Origin: an uncultured Lachnospiraceae bacterium
Lineage (GTDB): Bacteria > Bacillota > Clostridia > Lachnospirales > Lachnospiraceae
Direction of reading: 5' to 3'
Length of the DNA stretch: 64,000 nucleotides
NCBI GenBank assembly: GCA_947246015.1
Contig: CAMXQE010000006.1
Span: 52,125-116,124, forward strand
The position numbers and the translations under genes are program-made. The notes beneath the pieces were generated by a model that saw only the letters and a list, made by a program, of their open reading frames with translations, made no database searches and was not told the origin of the DNA. Within the stretch, counting starts at the first letter, position 1; every line of letters starts with the position of its first letter. Below are positions 1 through 10,386 of this stretch, one piece after another.

Positions 1-2
1 AC

Positions 3-31
3 AAGAGTGGACTTGCGAGTCCACTCTTTTT
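3..31 (+). terminator. Hairpin with T-tract ahead of rimP
   Basis: An 11-bp perfect stem (AAGAGTGGACT / AGTCCACTCTT) with a TGCG loop is followed by a short T run. It has the form of an intrinsic terminator or leader attenuator about 55 bases before the rimP start. Similar hairpins are common ahead of rimP-nusA operons in Firmicutes, so it may be a leader element of this operon rather than the end of an upstream gene outside the window. Confidence 0.6.
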
Positions 32-84
32 GCGGATAAGAGACAGCAGTTATTTGCAAGTACGGAAAAGGGAGAGGTGAGTAA

Positions 85-561
85 ATGTCCAGAAGGGAGA
101 CGTATGAAAGCATGACAGAGGAACTGCTTTTGCCTATTACGGAAAAAGCGGGTGTCGAAATCTATGATGTGGAATATGTCAGGGAAGGCAGTGATTTTTA
201 TCTGAGGGCATATATTGATAAGCCGGGCGGTGTGGATATCAATGATTGCGAAAGGGTCAGCCGGGCTTTGTCGGATGCATTGGATGAGAAGGATTTTATT
301 GCGGATGCATATATTTTAGAGGTGAGCAGTCCGGGACTTGGCCGGACGCTGAAGAAAGACAAACATTTGGCAAAGAGCATTGGCGAGGCGGTGGAAATAA
401 AGACCTATAAGCCGATTGAGAAATGCAGGGAATTTGAAGGAGTCTTAAAGGGCTATGACAAAGATTCCGTGACAATAGAAGTGGAAGAGGAGACAGGAAA
501 GAAAGAACTGGTTTTTGCAAGGGCGGATGTTGCATTAATCAGGCTGGCACTCGATTTTTAA
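85..561 (+). CDS. rimP: Ribosome maturation factor RimP
   Basis: RimP binds the free 30S subunit and assists its late assembly in the cytoplasm. The 158-residue length is typical. The N-terminal half carries family features (GVEIYDVEYVREG near residues 24-36, then YLRAYIDKPGGV), followed by the SSPGLGRTL turn and a C-terminal SH3-like barrel. The ATG at 85 follows a GGGAGAGG ribosome site. It is the first gene of the rimP-nusA-rnpM-ylxQ-infB-rbfA operon, the standard order in Firmicutes, which supports the call. Confidence 0.96.
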   Translation: MSRRETYESMTEELLLPITEKAGVEIYDVEYVREGSDFYLRAYIDKPGGVDINDCERVSRALSDALDEKDFIADAYILEVSSPGLGRTLKKDKHLAKSIGEAVEIKTYKPIEKCREFEGVLKGYDKDSVTIEVEEETGKKELVFARADVALIRLALDF

Positions 562-603
562 GATAAATGATAGCGGTGGAAACGCGGAAAGGAAAAAGGA
601 AAA

Positions 604-1911
604 ATGAACAAAGAGTTAATGGAGGCATTGGATATTCTGGAGAAGGAAAAGGAAATCAGCAAGGAGACGCTGTTTGAAGCAATCGAGAATTCCCTGATAA
701 CGGCCTGCAAGAACCATTTCGGAAAAGCGGATAATGTCAAAGTGGAGATAGACAGGGAGACCTGCGACTTTTTGTGCTATGCCGAGAAGGAAGTAGTGGA
801 AGAGGTAGAGGATGACTGTACACAGATATCGTTGGAGGATGCATTGAAGATTTCCAAGAGGGCGCAGCTTGGGGATATCGTTCATGTGGAAATTAAGTCC
901 AAGGAATTCGGACGTATCGCCACGCAGAATGCAAAGAATGTAATCCTTCAGAAGATAAGGGAAGAAGAGCGGAGCGTTATTTATAACCAGTATTATGAAA
1001 AAGAAAAAGATGTGATAACCGGTATCGTACAGAGATATGTGGGGAGGAACATCAGTATCAATTTAGGAAAAGCCGATGGAATCATAAATGAAAGCGAACA
1101 GGTGAAAGGCGAGATATTCAAACCTACGGAAAGAATTAAGGTATATATACTGGAAGTGAAGAATACTCCTAAAGGACCGAGGATTTTAGTGAGCCGTACC
1201 CATCCGGAACTGGTAAAGCGTTTATTTGAAGCGGAAGTTACGGAGATTAAAGACGGCACCGTGGAAATCAAAAGCATTGCGCGGGAAGCCGGCAGCAGGA
1301 CGAAGATGGCTGTCTGGTCCAACAATCCGAACGTGGATGCGGTGGGTGCCTGCGTAGGTATCAACGGCACAAGGGTAAACGCCATTGTGGAGGAACTGAG
1401 GGGCGAGAAGATTGATATTATCAACTGGGATGAGAATCCGGGCAATCTGATTCAGAATGCATTATCTCCGGCAAAAATCGTGGCGGTTTTTGCAGACCCG
1501 GATGAAAAGACGGCCAAAGTCGTTGTGCCGGATTACCAGTTGTCTCTCGCAATCGGTAAGGAAGGGCAGAATGCAAGACTGGCGGCTAGGCTGACCGGAT
1601 ATAAGATTGACATAAAGAGCGAAACGCAGGCGAAGGATGCACCGGGCTTCCGTTATGAAGATTACATGGATGAATACGATGAGTACGGTGAGGACTATGA
1701 AGCCGGCGGATATGAAGAGGAAGCGTTTGAGGAGACGGATGAAGCTGGCATAAATGAGCCGGAGGAAACAGAGGCGGAAGAGATAGAAGCAGCAGAAACA
1801 GTGGAAACAGAAACAGAGGAAATAGAAGAGATTGAAGAAATAGAAGCAGAAGAACCGTCAGAAGCGGAACCGGCTTACGCAGATGATGAGGAAGAGGCGG
1901 CAGAGGAATAA
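604..1911 (+). CDS. nusA: Transcription elongation/termination factor NusA
   Basis: NusA binds RNA polymerase and nascent RNA and affects pausing, termination and antitermination. The N-terminal polymerase-binding domain (about residues 1-125) is followed by an S1 domain ([19 protein letters not shown]), then KH1 and KH2 ([42 protein letters not shown]). After about residue 350 comes an unusual tail of roughly 85 residues made almost only of Glu, Asp, Ala and Thr, with no basic residues. B. subtilis NusA ends shortly after the KH region, so this acidic tail is an added low-complexity segment. The gene lies 43 bases after rimP. Confidence 0.97.
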   Translation: MNKELMEALDILEKEKEISKETLFEAIENSLITACKNHFGKADNVKVEIDRETCDFLCYAEKEVVEEVEDDCTQISLEDALKISKRAQLGDIVHVEIKSKEFGRIATQNAKNVILQKIREEERSVIYNQYYEKEKDVITGIVQRYVGRNISINLGKADGIINESEQVKGEIFKPTERIKVYILEVKNTPKGPRILVSRTHPELVKRLFEAEVTEIKDGTVEIKSIAREAGSRTKMAVWSNNPNVDAVGACVGINGTRVNAIVEELRGEKIDIINWDENPGNLIQNALSPAKIVAVFADPDEKTAKVVVPDYQLSLAIGKEGQNARLAARLTGYKIDIKSETQAKDAPGFRYEDYMDEYDEYGEDYEAGGYEEEAFEETDEAGINEPEETEAEEIEAAETVETETEEIEEIEEIEAEEPSEAEPAYADDEEEAAEE

Positions 1912-1914
1912 GAT

Positions 1915-2181
1915 ATGGCAAAGAAGATTCCTTTGAGACAGTGTGTCGGCTGCGGTGAGATGAAAAGCAAGAAAGAAATGGTAAGGGTTTTAAAAACAGC
2001 AGAGGAGGACATTGTTCTTGATGTAACCGGTAAAAAGAACGGGAGAGGGGCATATCTGTGTCATTCGGCAGACTGCATGAAGAAGGCGAGAAAGAATAAA
2101 GGGCTGGAACGCTCCCTGAAAACAAATATTCCGGATGAAATATATAAAAAATTGGAAGAAGGATTTGATGAAAATGAATAA
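1915..2181 (+). CDS. rnpM: RNase P modulator RnpM (YlxR family)
   Basis: This 88-residue protein has the YlxR signature: PLRQCVGCGEMKSKKEMVRV at the N-terminus, then NGRGAYLCHSADCMKKARK. YlxR-family proteins bind RNA, and one member (RnpM) is reported to bind and modulate RNase P. It begins 4 bases after the nusA stop codon and overlaps the start of the next gene, so the three are translationally coupled. Family membership is clear from sequence; the RNase P role is taken from family knowledge. Confidence 0.93.
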   Translation: MAKKIPLRQCVGCGEMKSKKEMVRVLKTAEEDIVLDVTGKKNGRGAYLCHSADCMKKARKNKGLERSLKTNIPDEIYKKLEEGFDENE

Positions 2182-2479
2182 GATATATTCCCTGCTTGGT
2201 CTGGCAGTCAGGTCCGGAAATCTGGCAAGCGGAGAGTATGCAGTGGAAAAAGCAGTGAAATCGGGCAGCGCGAAGCTGGTAATCGTGAGCGGGGATGCGT
2301 CGGATAATACCGTAAAGCTGTTTGACAATATGTGCCGTTTCTATGAGGTGCCCATGTTCCGGTATGGAACGAAAGAGGAACTGGGGCATGCCATGGGAAA
2401 AGAAGTGCGTGCTTCGTTGGCCGTTACGGAGGAGGGGTTTGCAAAGTCCATAATGAAGCATTTGGAAGCATTGGAATAA
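2168..2479 (+). CDS. L7Ae/L30e-like RNA-binding protein YlxQ
   Basis: This is a small (about 100-residue) L7Ae-type kink-turn RNA-binding protein, usually encoded between ylxR and infB. The start [21 protein letters not shown] and the motif [17 protein letters not shown] match the family. The ORF track opens at 2135, inside rnpM, but a GAAGGA ribosome site at about 2157-2163 points to ATG 2168 or 2174. Either choice overlaps the rnpM stop codon by a few bases. Its cellular RNA target is not known. Confidence 0.9.
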   Translation: MKMNKIYSLLGLAVRSGNLASGEYAVEKAVKSGSAKLVIVSGDASDNTVKLFDNMCRFYEVPMFRYGTKEELGHAMGKEVRASLAVTEEGFAKSIMKHLEALE

Positions 2480-2498
2480 GAAGACGGAGGTAGTGAGC

Positions 2499-5396
2499 AT
2501 GGCGAAAATGAGAGTGCATGAACTTGCGAAAGAATTAGATAGACAAAATAAAGAAGTACTGGCTTTTTTACAGGAAAAAGGAATTGAGGTAAAGTCGGTG
2601 AGCAGTTCGGTTGAGGAAGATGCAATCGCGCTTGTAAAAAAGCATTTTACAAAAAATGAGGAAGTGAAAGAGGAAAAACCTATGGCAAAATCGGGAGAAA
2701 CGGGTGCGGAGCAGCCAAAGAAGAAGAAAAAGATTATCATTGTGGGAAATCCGCAGAACAGTAAGATGGGAGGACAGCGTCCGCAGCAGAACAATGCAAA
2801 GAAGCCGCAGACTCAGGGAAGTAATAATCCGAAACAGGGAGCGCGTCAGGAAAAGCCGGCGCCCCACCGTCCGATTAAGCCATTGACACCTCCGTCACCG
2901 ACGCCGCCGGTAACGATGATACCGGCTTCCAATTATACGCCAAAGAGGGAACAGAAACCGGTAAAGGCGGAACCTAAGAAACCGGAAACGGCAGAAGTAA
3001 AGATTACGCAGCCTGAAAATACGGCAGCGTCAAATCAGAACCGGCCGGAACAGGGAAATGCCGGGATTGAAAGCCGCAGACAGGAAAATCCGAGGCAGGA
3101 AAGTACAAGACAGGAAAATGCAAGACAGGAAAGTACAAGACAGGAAAGTACAAGACAGGAAAATGGGCGGCAGGATAGGCAGGACAGACCGGCAAGACAG
3201 GATAGGCCGAGAAACAACGACCAGCAAAGAAGAACAGATAACAGGAAGGATAACCGGAATGAAAATCGGGGCGACGGCAGAAGAAATGAAGGACAGAATC
3301 GCAGACCTTTTGAAAATAATCAGGGGGATAGGCGTAATTCTGGCGGTGGTCAGGGCGGCGGCCGTTCTTTCGGAAATAACGACCGCTCTAACAGAGGCAA
3401 TGGAGGGCAGGACAATAAATTCAGAAAGCCTGCGGCCTCTAAAGGTTTCGTACCGGAGAGCCCGGTTAAGGATCAGGAAAAGCACAGGGATGAAGAAAAG
3501 CGCAGAATCGGTCAGGAGAGGGATAAACGCTCTAAAAAGGATTTGATTTACGAAGAGGATGACGTAAAGGTATCCGGCAGGAATAAAGCCGGAAAATTCA
3601 TCAAGCCGGAGAAGAAAGTGGAAGAGGTAAAGGAAGAACAGATTAAGGTAATTATCCTTCCGGAGTCGCTGACCATTAAGGAACTGGCGGATAAGATGAA
3701 GATGCAGCCGTCTGTCATTATTAAGAAACTGTTCCTGCAGGGGCAGATTGTGACGGTGAATTCCGAACTCTCTTATGAGGAAGCCGAGAATATCGCCATA
3801 GAATACGATATAATCTGTGAGAAGGAAGTGAAGGTGGATGTCATCGAGGAACTTCTGAAAGAGGACGAGGAGAAGGAAGAGAACATGACGAAGAGACCGC
3901 CGGTCATCTGCGTTATGGGCCATGTAGACCATGGAAAGACCTCTCTTTTGGATGCCATCCGTAAGACGAATGTGACCGATAAGGAAGCCGGCGGAATTAC
4001 GCAGCATATCGGTGCGTATACGGTACGGGCCGGTTCTGAAAAGATTACGTTCTTAGATACGCCGGGACACGAAGCGTTTACTGCAATGCGTATGCGCGGC
4101 GCCAATGCAACGGATATAGCGATTCTGGTGGTAGCAGCCGACGACGGCGTGATGCCGCAGACCGTAGAGGCAATCAACCATGCGAAAGCAGCAGGCATTG
4201 AGATTATCGTAGCAGTGAATAAGATTGATAAACCCAACGCCAATATTGACCGGGTAAAACAGGAAATGACGGAATACGAGCTGATTCCCGTAGATTGGGG
4301 CGGGAGCACGGAATTTGTGCCGGTGTCTGCGAAATCGGGCGAGGGGATTGATACTCTGTTAGAAACCATTCTCCTGACCGCAGAGATTCTGGAGCTTAAG
4401 TCGAATGCGAAGAGACGGGCAAGGGGACTTGTCATTGAAGCGGAGCTGGATAAGGGCCGGGGTCCGGTGGCAACCGTGCTTGTACAGAAAGGTACGCTGC
4501 ATGTGGGAGATTTCATTTCCGCAGGAGCCAGCCACGGAAAAGTAAGGGCGATGATAGATGATAAGGGCAGAAGGGTAAAAGAGGCCCTTCCGTCCACACC
4601 GGTAGAGATTCTGGGGCTTTCCGATGTTCCCAGCGCCGGCGAGGTATTTATAGCCCATGAAAATGATAAGACTGCAAAATCTTATGCAGAAACTTATCTG
4701 GCACAGAATAAAGAAAAAATGTTGGAAGATACTAAGGCTAAGATGTCTCTGGATGACCTCTTCACCCAGATACAGGCAGGTAATCTGAAAGAACTGAACC
4801 TGATTATCAAAGCGGATGTCCAGGGAAGCGTGGAGGCTGTAAAGCAGAGCCTGTTAAAGCTGTCCAACGAAGAAGTAGTAGTAAAATGTATTCATGGAGG
4901 CGTCGGAGCCATTAATGAATCCGATGTATCGCTGGCTTCCGCTTCTTCCGCTATCATCATCGGCTTCAATGTAAGGCCGGATGCCATGGCGAAGACGATT
5001 GCGGAAAGGGAAGGCGTGGATATCAGACTTTACAAGGTTATTTATCAGGCAATCGAAGATGTGGAAGCGGCAATGAAAGGAATGCTGGATCCGGTATTCG
5101 AGGAGAAGATAATCGGCCATGCGGAGGTACGCCAGCTCTTCAAGGCATCTGCGGTAGGAAATATCGCGGGGTCCTATGTGCTGGACGGTATGTTCCAGAG
5201 AGACTGCAAGGTACGCATCACGAGAGAGGGCGAGCAGATTTACGAAGGTGCGCTTGCTTCGCTGAAGCGGTTTAAGGATGATGTGAAAGAAGTAAAAGCC
5301 GGGTTTGAGTGCGGTCTGGTATTTGAGAATTTTGACCAGATGCAGGAACTGGATATCGTAGAAGCTTATATTATGGTTGAGGTACCCCGGACATAA
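2499..5396 (+). CDS. infB: Translation initiation factor IF-2
   Basis: IF-2 is the GTPase that brings initiator tRNA to the 30S subunit. Residues 1-55 form the IF2-N module ([20 protein letters not shown]), followed by about 340 low-complexity residues rich in Arg, Gln, Asn and Pro. A second N-domain and the G domain follow, with [15 protein letters not shown] (G1), DTPGHEAF (G3), NKIDKP (G4) and SAKSGEG (G5), then domains II-IV. The ORF track begins at GTG 2493, but a GGAGG at 2486-2490 is better spaced for ATG 2499. It is the largest gene in the operon. Confidence 0.97.
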   Translation: MAKMRVHELAKELDRQNKEVLAFLQEKGIEVKSVSSSVEEDAIALVKKHFTKNEEVKEEKPMAKSGETGAEQPKKKKKIIIVGNPQNSKMGGQRPQQNNAKKPQTQGSNNPKQGARQEKPAPHRPIKPLTPPSPTPPVTMIPASNYTPKREQKPVKAEPKKPETAEVKITQPENTAASNQNRPEQGNAGIESRRQENPRQESTRQENARQESTRQESTRQENGRQDRQDRPARQDRPRNNDQQRRTDNRKDNRNENRGDGRRNEGQNRRPFENNQGDRRNSGGGQGGGRSFGNNDRSNRGNGGQDNKFRKPAASKGFVPESPVKDQEKHRDEEKRRIGQERDKRSKKDLIYEEDDVKVSGRNKAGKFIKPEKKVEEVKEEQIKVIILPESLTIKELADKMKMQPSVIIKKLFLQGQIVTVNSELSYEEAENIAIEYDIICEKEVKVDVIEELLKEDEEKEENMTKRPPVICVMGHVDHGKTSLLDAIRKTNVTDKEAGGITQHIGAYTVRAGSEKITFLDTPGHEAFTAMRMRGANATDIAILVVAADDGVMPQTVEAINHAKAAGIEIIVAVNKIDKPNANIDRVKQEMTEYELIPVDWGGSTEFVPVSAKSGEGIDTLLETILLTAEILELKSNAKRRARGLVIEAELDKGRGPVATVLVQKGTLHVGDFISAGASHGKVRAMIDDKGRRVKEALPSTPVEILGLSDVPSAGEVFIAHENDKTAKSYAETYLAQNKEKMLEDTKAKMSLDDLFTQIQAGNLKELNLIIKADVQGSVEAVKQSLLKLSNEEVVVKCIHGGVGAINESDVSLASASSAIIIGFNVRPDAMAKTIAEREGVDIRLYKVIYQAIEDVEAAMKGMLDPVFEEKIIGHAEVRQLFKASAVGNIAGSYVLDGMFQRDCKVRITREGEQIYEGALASLKRFKDDVKEVKAGFECGLVFENFDQMQELDIVEAYIMVEVPRT
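3078..3167 (+). repeat. Six tandem 15-bp units inside infB
   Basis: Six consecutive 15-bp units of the form AGACAGGAAARTRCA encode a five-residue repeat ([30 protein letters not shown]). The unit is a multiple of three, so gain or loss of copies keeps the frame. Less regular RQDR units follow. The repeats lie in the disordered linker of IF-2, where length changes should be tolerated. Confidence 0.9.
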
Positions 5397-5422
5397 AAGA
5401 TTAGCACGGATGGGAGCAGGAA

Positions 5423-5791
5423 ATGAAGAAGAATAGTTTGAAGAATACCAGAATTAATGGAGAAGTGCAGCGCGCATTGGCGGAAATCATACGCGGAGGG
5501 ATTAAGGACCCGCGTATCAGTCCGCTGACTTCGGTGGTTTCCGTAGAGGTGTCTCCCGATTTGAAGACCTGTAAGGCCTGGATGAGTGTGCTGGGAGACG
5601 AGGAAGCGCAGAAGAGCACGCTGGAAGGGTTAAAAAGTGCAGCCGGTTATATAAAGAATCAATTGGCAAAGGAAGTGAATCTGAGGAATACGCCGGAGAT
5701 TACGTTCATTATGGACCAGTCCATTGCCTACGGCGTCAGTATGTCAAAGCTGATTGATGAAGTGAACAGGGGGACTGGAAATGAGGATTAA
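5423..5791 (+). CDS. rbfA: 30S ribosome-binding factor RbfA
   Basis: RbfA binds immature 30S subunits and helps process the 5' end of 16S rRNA. The 122-residue KH-type protein shows the family pattern: RINGEVQRALAEIIRGGIKDPRI, then TSVVSVEVSPDLKTCKAWMSV, with a C-terminal YGVSMSKLIDEV. It follows infB by 26 bases and overlaps the next gene by 11 bases, indicating a single operon with translational coupling. Confidence 0.96.
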   Translation: MKKNSLKNTRINGEVQRALAEIIRGGIKDPRISPLTSVVSVEVSPDLKTCKAWMSVLGDEEAQKSTLEGLKSAAGYIKNQLAKEVNLRNTPEITFIMDQSIAYGVSMSKLIDEVNRGTGNED

Positions 5792-6743
5792 AGACGAGGT
5801 TGTAAATGCAAATACCATAGGAATCAGCGGCCATATCCGGCCGGACGGGGATTGTGTGGGCGCATGTATGGCATTGTATCAATATCTGTGTAAAGTGTAC
5901 CCGGAAAAGCGGGTGGATGTGTTTCTGGAACAGCCGTCGGAAGTTTTTTCCTGTATCTGCGGTATAGAACAGATACGTACGGATTTTAAGACGGATGTGG
6001 AAAAATATGATGCATTCATCGCACTGGATACCGTGAAGGAGCGCATGGGAGAGGCTGAAAAACTGTTCGATAAGGCCGTAAAGACGATAAATATCGACCA
6101 CCATATCAGCAATTCCGGCTGCGGGGACGTGAACTATGTGGATGCCGGCTCCAGTTCTACAAGCGAACTGGTCTATGATGTGCTGACGGAAGAAGAACTG
6201 GACGTGGAGATAGCCAAAGCGATTTATATCGGTATCATACACGATACCGGGGTGATGCGTTATTCCAATACGTCCCCTAAGACGTTGCAGATTGCGGCGA
6301 AGCTGATTTCTTTCGGATTCGATTTTTCGGAATTAATCGAAAAGACATTTTATGAAAAGACTTATGTACAGAATCTTCTTTTAGGGCGCGCTTTGCTGGA
6401 AAGCATACAGTTCATGGATGGAAAATGCATCGTCAGCGGACTGGTAAAGCGGACGTTAGAGTTTTATCATGCGGATTCCAAGGACTTAGAGGGAATCGTA
6501 AGCCAGCTGAATCAGACGGCGGGGGTGGAATGTACGATTTTTATGTATCAGACCGGCATACAGGAGTATAAGGTCAGTCTGCGTTCCAAAGGGAAAGTGG
6601 ATGTGGCAAAGATTGCGATGTTCTTTGGCGGCGGCGGTCATGTAAGGGCTGCGGGCTGTACCATGAACGGAACGTTTCATGATGTGGTCAACAATCTTTC
6701 CTTACATATTGAGAAACAGATGAAAGAGGCTGGATTGCTGTAA
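5781..6743 (+). CDS. nrnA: DHH-family oligoribonuclease / pAp phosphatase NrnA
   Basis: NrnA-type enzymes degrade nanoRNAs (2-5 nt) and dephosphorylate 3'-phosphoadenosine 5'-phosphate. The 320-residue protein has the metal-binding motifs in order: SGHIRPDGDCVGACMAL, a FIALDT aspartate, NIDHHISN (the DHH motif), SSSTSELVYDV, and the C-terminal DHHA1 GGGGHVRAAG substrate-binding loop. Its start lies inside rbfA. The rbfA-nrnA-truB order is common in clostridia. Confidence 0.93.
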   Translation: MRIKDEVVNANTIGISGHIRPDGDCVGACMALYQYLCKVYPEKRVDVFLEQPSEVFSCICGIEQIRTDFKTDVEKYDAFIALDTVKERMGEAEKLFDKAVKTINIDHHISNSGCGDVNYVDAGSSSTSELVYDVLTEEELDVEIAKAIYIGIIHDTGVMRYSNTSPKTLQIAAKLISFGFDFSELIEKTFYEKTYVQNLLLGRALLESIQFMDGKCIVSGLVKRTLEFYHADSKDLEGIVSQLNQTAGVECTIFMYQTGIQEYKVSLRSKGKVDVAKIAMFFGGGGHVRAAGCTMNGTFHDVVNNLSLHIEKQMKEAGLL

Positions 6744-6813
6744 CGCGTCTGGATGTTCCGAAAGGGAATGGCAGGGCGCGGACACGCGGAACGGGAAGAA
6801 CAGGGTAGAGAGA

Positions 6814-7722
6814 ATGTACAATGGAATTATAAATATATATAAAGAAGCCGGATACACTTCCCACGATGTGGTGGCAAAGCTTCGGGGTATCCTGAAACAG
6901 AAGAAAATCGGGCATACGGGAACGCTGGATCCGGCGGCGGCCGGAGTTCTTCCGGTCTGTCTGGGCAGCGGAACGAAATTATGCGGTATGCTTACGGAGG
7001 AAACCAAAGAGTACCGGGCCGTCCTCCGGCTGGGCTGTGAGACGGATACGCAGGATATGACGGGAAATATTCTGGTGCAGCGGGAAGCGGCGGTGACGGA
7101 AGGACAGGCAGAAGAAGCGGTGCTGTCTTTTGTCGGAGAATATGACCAGATTCCGCCGATGTATTCAGCCATTAAGGTGAACGGTAAGAAGCTGTACCAG
7201 CTGGCAAGGGAAGGAAAAGAAGTCGAGCGCAGACCGAGGCGGGTGCAGATTCACCGGATTGAGATAGAAAGCATCGTTCTGCCCAGGGTTATGCTGCGTG
7301 TAGAATGTTCCAAAGGGACTTACATACGTACGTTGTGCCATGATATCGGCAGGAAGCTGGGATGCGGCGGCGTCATGGAAGAACTTGTGCGGACGCGGGT
7401 TGGACGGTTCGGAACCGGAGATGCATTGCGGCTATCGGAGGTGGAGAAACTGCGGGACACAGGGGAGCTGGCGGAGAAAATTATTCCTGTGGACCGCATG
7501 TTTGAAGGATATCCGAAGGTTACGGTGGAAAAACAGTTTCAGAAATTAATCGAAAACGGAAATGCGTTTTACCGGAATATGACAAGGGAAAAAGCGGATG
7601 CCGCGCCGGGACTTAAAGTCAGGGTCTATGACGGGGAGGGCAGGTTTTACGGTATTTTTGAATTCCGTCAGGAGGAAGAGAGGTTTTTCCCGGTAAAAAT
7701 GTTTAGGGAGAATGGATGTTAG
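6814..7722 (+). CDS. truB: tRNA pseudouridine(55) synthase TruB
   Basis: TruB makes the universal pseudouridine-55 in the T-loop of tRNAs. Family landmarks are EAGYTSHDVVAKLR, IGHTGTLDPAAAGVLPVCLG (with the catalytic Asp), YRAVLRLGCETDTQDMTG and KGTYIRTLCHDIG. At 302 residues the length is normal, with a C-terminal PUA-like part. The stop codon directly abuts the ribF start, so the two are probably co-translated. Confidence 0.96.
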   Translation: MYNGIINIYKEAGYTSHDVVAKLRGILKQKKIGHTGTLDPAAAGVLPVCLGSGTKLCGMLTEETKEYRAVLRLGCETDTQDMTGNILVQREAAVTEGQAEEAVLSFVGEYDQIPPMYSAIKVNGKKLYQLAREGKEVERRPRRVQIHRIEIESIVLPRVMLRVECSKGTYIRTLCHDIGRKLGCGGVMEELVRTRVGRFGTGDALRLSEVEKLRDTGELAEKIIPVDRMFEGYPKVTVEKQFQKLIENGNAFYRNMTREKADAAPGLKVRVYDGEGRFYGIFEFRQEEERFFPVKMFRENGC

Positions 7723-8667
7723 ATGCAGGTGATTCATGGAACGACGGAGTTTGGGATAGAAGGAAAGTGTGCGGCGGCAATCGGAAAGTTCGACGGAATC
7801 CATTTAGGGCATCAGAAGCTGCTGCGCCATATACTGGAGCAGAAAGAGCGGGGATGGAAAGCTGCGGTCTTTACGTTTGACCCGCCTCCGGCTGTCCTGT
7901 TCGGGACGGCGCAGGATAAGGAACTGATGACCAGGGAAGAGAAACGGACGGCCTTTGGGAAAATGGGCGTGGATGTATTGGTGGAATTTCCGCTTAGTTA
8001 CGAAACGGCAGCCATACTGCCGGAGGATTTTATTCAGGAAATCCTGGTGGAAAAGATGCATACCGCATATCTGGCTGCGGGAACGGATGTGACGTTTGGG
8101 CGCAGGGGAGCCGGGAACGCGGCTTTGCTCCGCAGTATGGCAGAGCGGTGCGGATATGAGGTTCATATTATCGATAAAGTATGTTACAATGGAAAGGCAG
8201 TGAGTTCCACCGGGGTACGGCAGGCGGTGGAGACAGGGCGGATGGAAGAGGCGGCGTGCCTGCTGGGAGCGCCTTATGATGTATCGGGAACGGTAGCGCA
8301 TGGCAACCGGTTCGGAAGGACCATCGGGATGCCGACCGTGAATCTGATTCCGCCGGTTACGAAACTGCTTCCGCCCAACGGGGTCTATTATTCCGAAGTC
8401 CGGCTGGAAGGAAAGCGTATGGCGGGGATTACAAACATCGGATATAAGCCGACCGTAAGCGAAGCGGGGCGGATGGGTGTAGAGACCTATATCTACGATT
8501 TTGACAGGGAAATATACGGGGCGGAGATAAAGGTTTCGCTTTTAAGATTTAAGCGTCCGGAGAAAAAATTCCGGGGAACGGATGAATTAAAGGAACAGAT
8601 GGTAAAGGATATTGAAGAAGGCAGGCAATATCACAGGCTTTTACAGGGAAGGGCAGACGGTTTGTAA
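7723..8667 (+). CDS. ribF: Bifunctional riboflavin kinase / FAD synthetase RibF
   Basis: RibF converts riboflavin to FMN and then FAD using ATP. The N-terminal nucleotidyltransferase half shows AAIGKFDGIHLGHQKLL and FTFDPPP, and the C-terminal kinase half shows GNRFGRTIGMPTVNL and NIGYKPTV. The 314-residue length is typical. The ATG immediately follows the truB stop. In many Firmicutes truB-ribF is followed by rpsO; here three unrelated genes lie between ribF and rpsO. Confidence 0.95.
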   Translation: MQVIHGTTEFGIEGKCAAAIGKFDGIHLGHQKLLRHILEQKERGWKAAVFTFDPPPAVLFGTAQDKELMTREEKRTAFGKMGVDVLVEFPLSYETAAILPEDFIQEILVEKMHTAYLAAGTDVTFGRRGAGNAALLRSMAERCGYEVHIIDKVCYNGKAVSSTGVRQAVETGRMEEAACLLGAPYDVSGTVAHGNRFGRTIGMPTVNLIPPVTKLLPPNGVYYSEVRLEGKRMAGITNIGYKPTVSEAGRMGVETYIYDFDREIYGAEIKVSLLRFKRPEKKFRGTDELKEQMVKDIEEGRQYHRLLQGRADGL

Positions 8668-8700
8668 AGCAGCGGACAAGAGGAAGGGATAAGGTACGTT

Positions 8701-10344
8701 ATGAGTGTGAATATTTTACTATCAATGGCAGGCGGGCTCGGATTGTTTTTGTTCGGGATGACAGTTATGAGTGAAAGCATTGAGAAAGTGGCAGGTGCGA
8801 AACTTCGTTCCATTTTGGAAATCTTTACGAAGAACCGGTTCACAGGCTTAATCGTAGGTATTATTTTTACCGGCGTCATCCAGTCGTCGTCGGCCTGTAC
8901 GGTGATGGTAGTCAGTTTCGTCAATTCGGGTCTTATGTCGCTTTATCAGGCTGCCGGGGTGATTTACGGCGCGAATATCGGTACGACGATTACCTCCCAG
9001 CTGGTCTCTTTTAATCTGTCAGAGGCGGCTCCGGTCATCCTGTTGGCAGGCGTACTGATTATGATGCTGGGAAAAGGGAAGCAGAAGGTGGAAAGGATAG
9101 GCGAAGTCATTGTTGGATTCGGCATTCTGTTTCTCGGATTAAGCAGTATGTCCGGCGCCATGTCGGGAATGAAGGACAGTCCGGGCGTGATGAATCTGTT
9201 AAAGTCGCTGCACAGTCCCATGCTTGCCGTCCTGATGGGAACCGTAATCACGGCTGTCATACAAAGTTCCTCTGTGACGGTCAGCATTGTACTGCTGATG
9301 GCCAATCAGGGTCTGCTGGGTCTGCCTATCAGCCTTTATATCATACTGGGGTGTAATATCGGAGCCTGTGCTTCGGCGGTTCTGGCATCTTTGACCGGTA
9401 AGAAGGATGCAAAGCGGGCGGCGATGATTCATCTGCTGTTTAATGTGATTGGCACGGTGCTGCTGTTCATCATCCTGAAAGTCGGTATGAACGGGGTAGT
9501 GAATCTGATTATGGGGATTTCGGGAGGAAACGAAGGACGTTTCATTGCAAATGCCCATACGATGATTAAAATATTCCAGGTTATCATCCTGTTCCCGTTT
9601 TCCAATATGATAGTGAAGCTTACCTATCTGCTCATACCGGGAGATGATAAGAAAGTCGGTTACAGGGACAGCTACCAGCTGAAGTATATCGGTGAAAAAG
9701 TGGTATTCAATCCGGCAACGGCGGTGGTAGAGGTAACGAATGAAATCGAGCGTATGGCATCCCTCGCATCGGAGAATCTCAACCGCGCCATGAATGCGCT
9801 GATTACGCTGGACGAGTCTGACATTGAAGAAGTATATGAAGTGGAAAAAAATATTAATTTCCTGAACCACGCGATTACGAATTATCTTGTAAAAATCAAC
9901 CAGACGACGCTGCCCATTGAAGATTTGAAAGGAATCGGCGCATTGTTTCATGTGGTAAACGATATAGAGCGTATCGGCGACCATGCGGAAAATGTAGCGG
10001 ATGCGGCAAGACAGCGTATCCGCACAGGGGTAGGATTCAGCGCCGTGGCACAGAGAGAGCTGGGGGATATGCTGAATATGGTAAATACGTTAATCCGTTT
10101 TTCCATAGAGATGTATTCGAGCGGTTCGGACGAGCATCTGGAGGATATCCTGCATCTGGAGGATGCAGTAGATGAAAAGGAGAGGGAACTGCAGAGAGCG
10201 CATGTGGAAAGGCTGACAAAGAATGAATGCAGTCCGGAGGCCGGAATGCTGTTTTCGGATATCGTATCAGGATTGGAGCGGGTGGCGGACCATGCCACGA
10301 ATATTGCATTTTCGGTTTTGAATAATGACCCGGAGGAGGATTAA
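8701..10344 (+). CDS. Na+/phosphate symporter with PhoU-like tail
   Basis: This is a NptA/PNaS-family transporter that probably moves phosphate with sodium. Residues 1 to about 310 contain two inverted copies of the family repeat: GVIQSSSACTVMVVSFVNSG early and VITAVIQSSSVTVSIVLLMA later, each with the QSSS signature in membrane segments. Residues about 340-547 are helical and PhoU-like (IERMASLASENLNRAM; NDIERIGDHAENVAD; LERVADHATNIA). The gene ends at 10344, about 40 bases before the next promoter. The substrate is inferred from the family. Confidence 0.9.
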   Translation: MSVNILLSMAGGLGLFLFGMTVMSESIEKVAGAKLRSILEIFTKNRFTGLIVGIIFTGVIQSSSACTVMVVSFVNSGLMSLYQAAGVIYGANIGTTITSQLVSFNLSEAAPVILLAGVLIMMLGKGKQKVERIGEVIVGFGILFLGLSSMSGAMSGMKDSPGVMNLLKSLHSPMLAVLMGTVITAVIQSSSVTVSIVLLMANQGLLGLPISLYIILGCNIGACASAVLASLTGKKDAKRAAMIHLLFNVIGTVLLFIILKVGMNGVVNLIMGISGGNEGRFIANAHTMIKIFQVIILFPFSNMIVKLTYLLIPGDDKKVGYRDSYQLKYIGEKVVFNPATAVVEVTNEIERMASLASENLNRAMNALITLDESDIEEVYEVEKNINFLNHAITNYLVKINQTTLPIEDLKGIGALFHVVNDIERIGDHAENVADAARQRIRTGVGFSAVAQRELGDMLNMVNTLIRFSIEMYSSGSDEHLEDILHLEDAVDEKERELQRAHVERLTKNECSPEAGMLFSDIVSGLERVADHATNIAFSVLNNDPEED

Positions 10345-10386
10345 TACATAACTTTAAAAAATCCATAAATTTCCGTGTATAAGTAT

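Noticed and set aside
1586-2794. 402-codon minus-strand ORF opposite nusA-infB
   Set aside because: It is the antisense shadow of low-complexity Glu/Lys-rich coding sequence; composition is Phe/Ser/Pro-rich with no domain and no ribosome site.
3078-3167. CRISPR-like array in infB
   Set aside because: The repeats are direct 15-bp tandem units without spacers and encode protein in frame.
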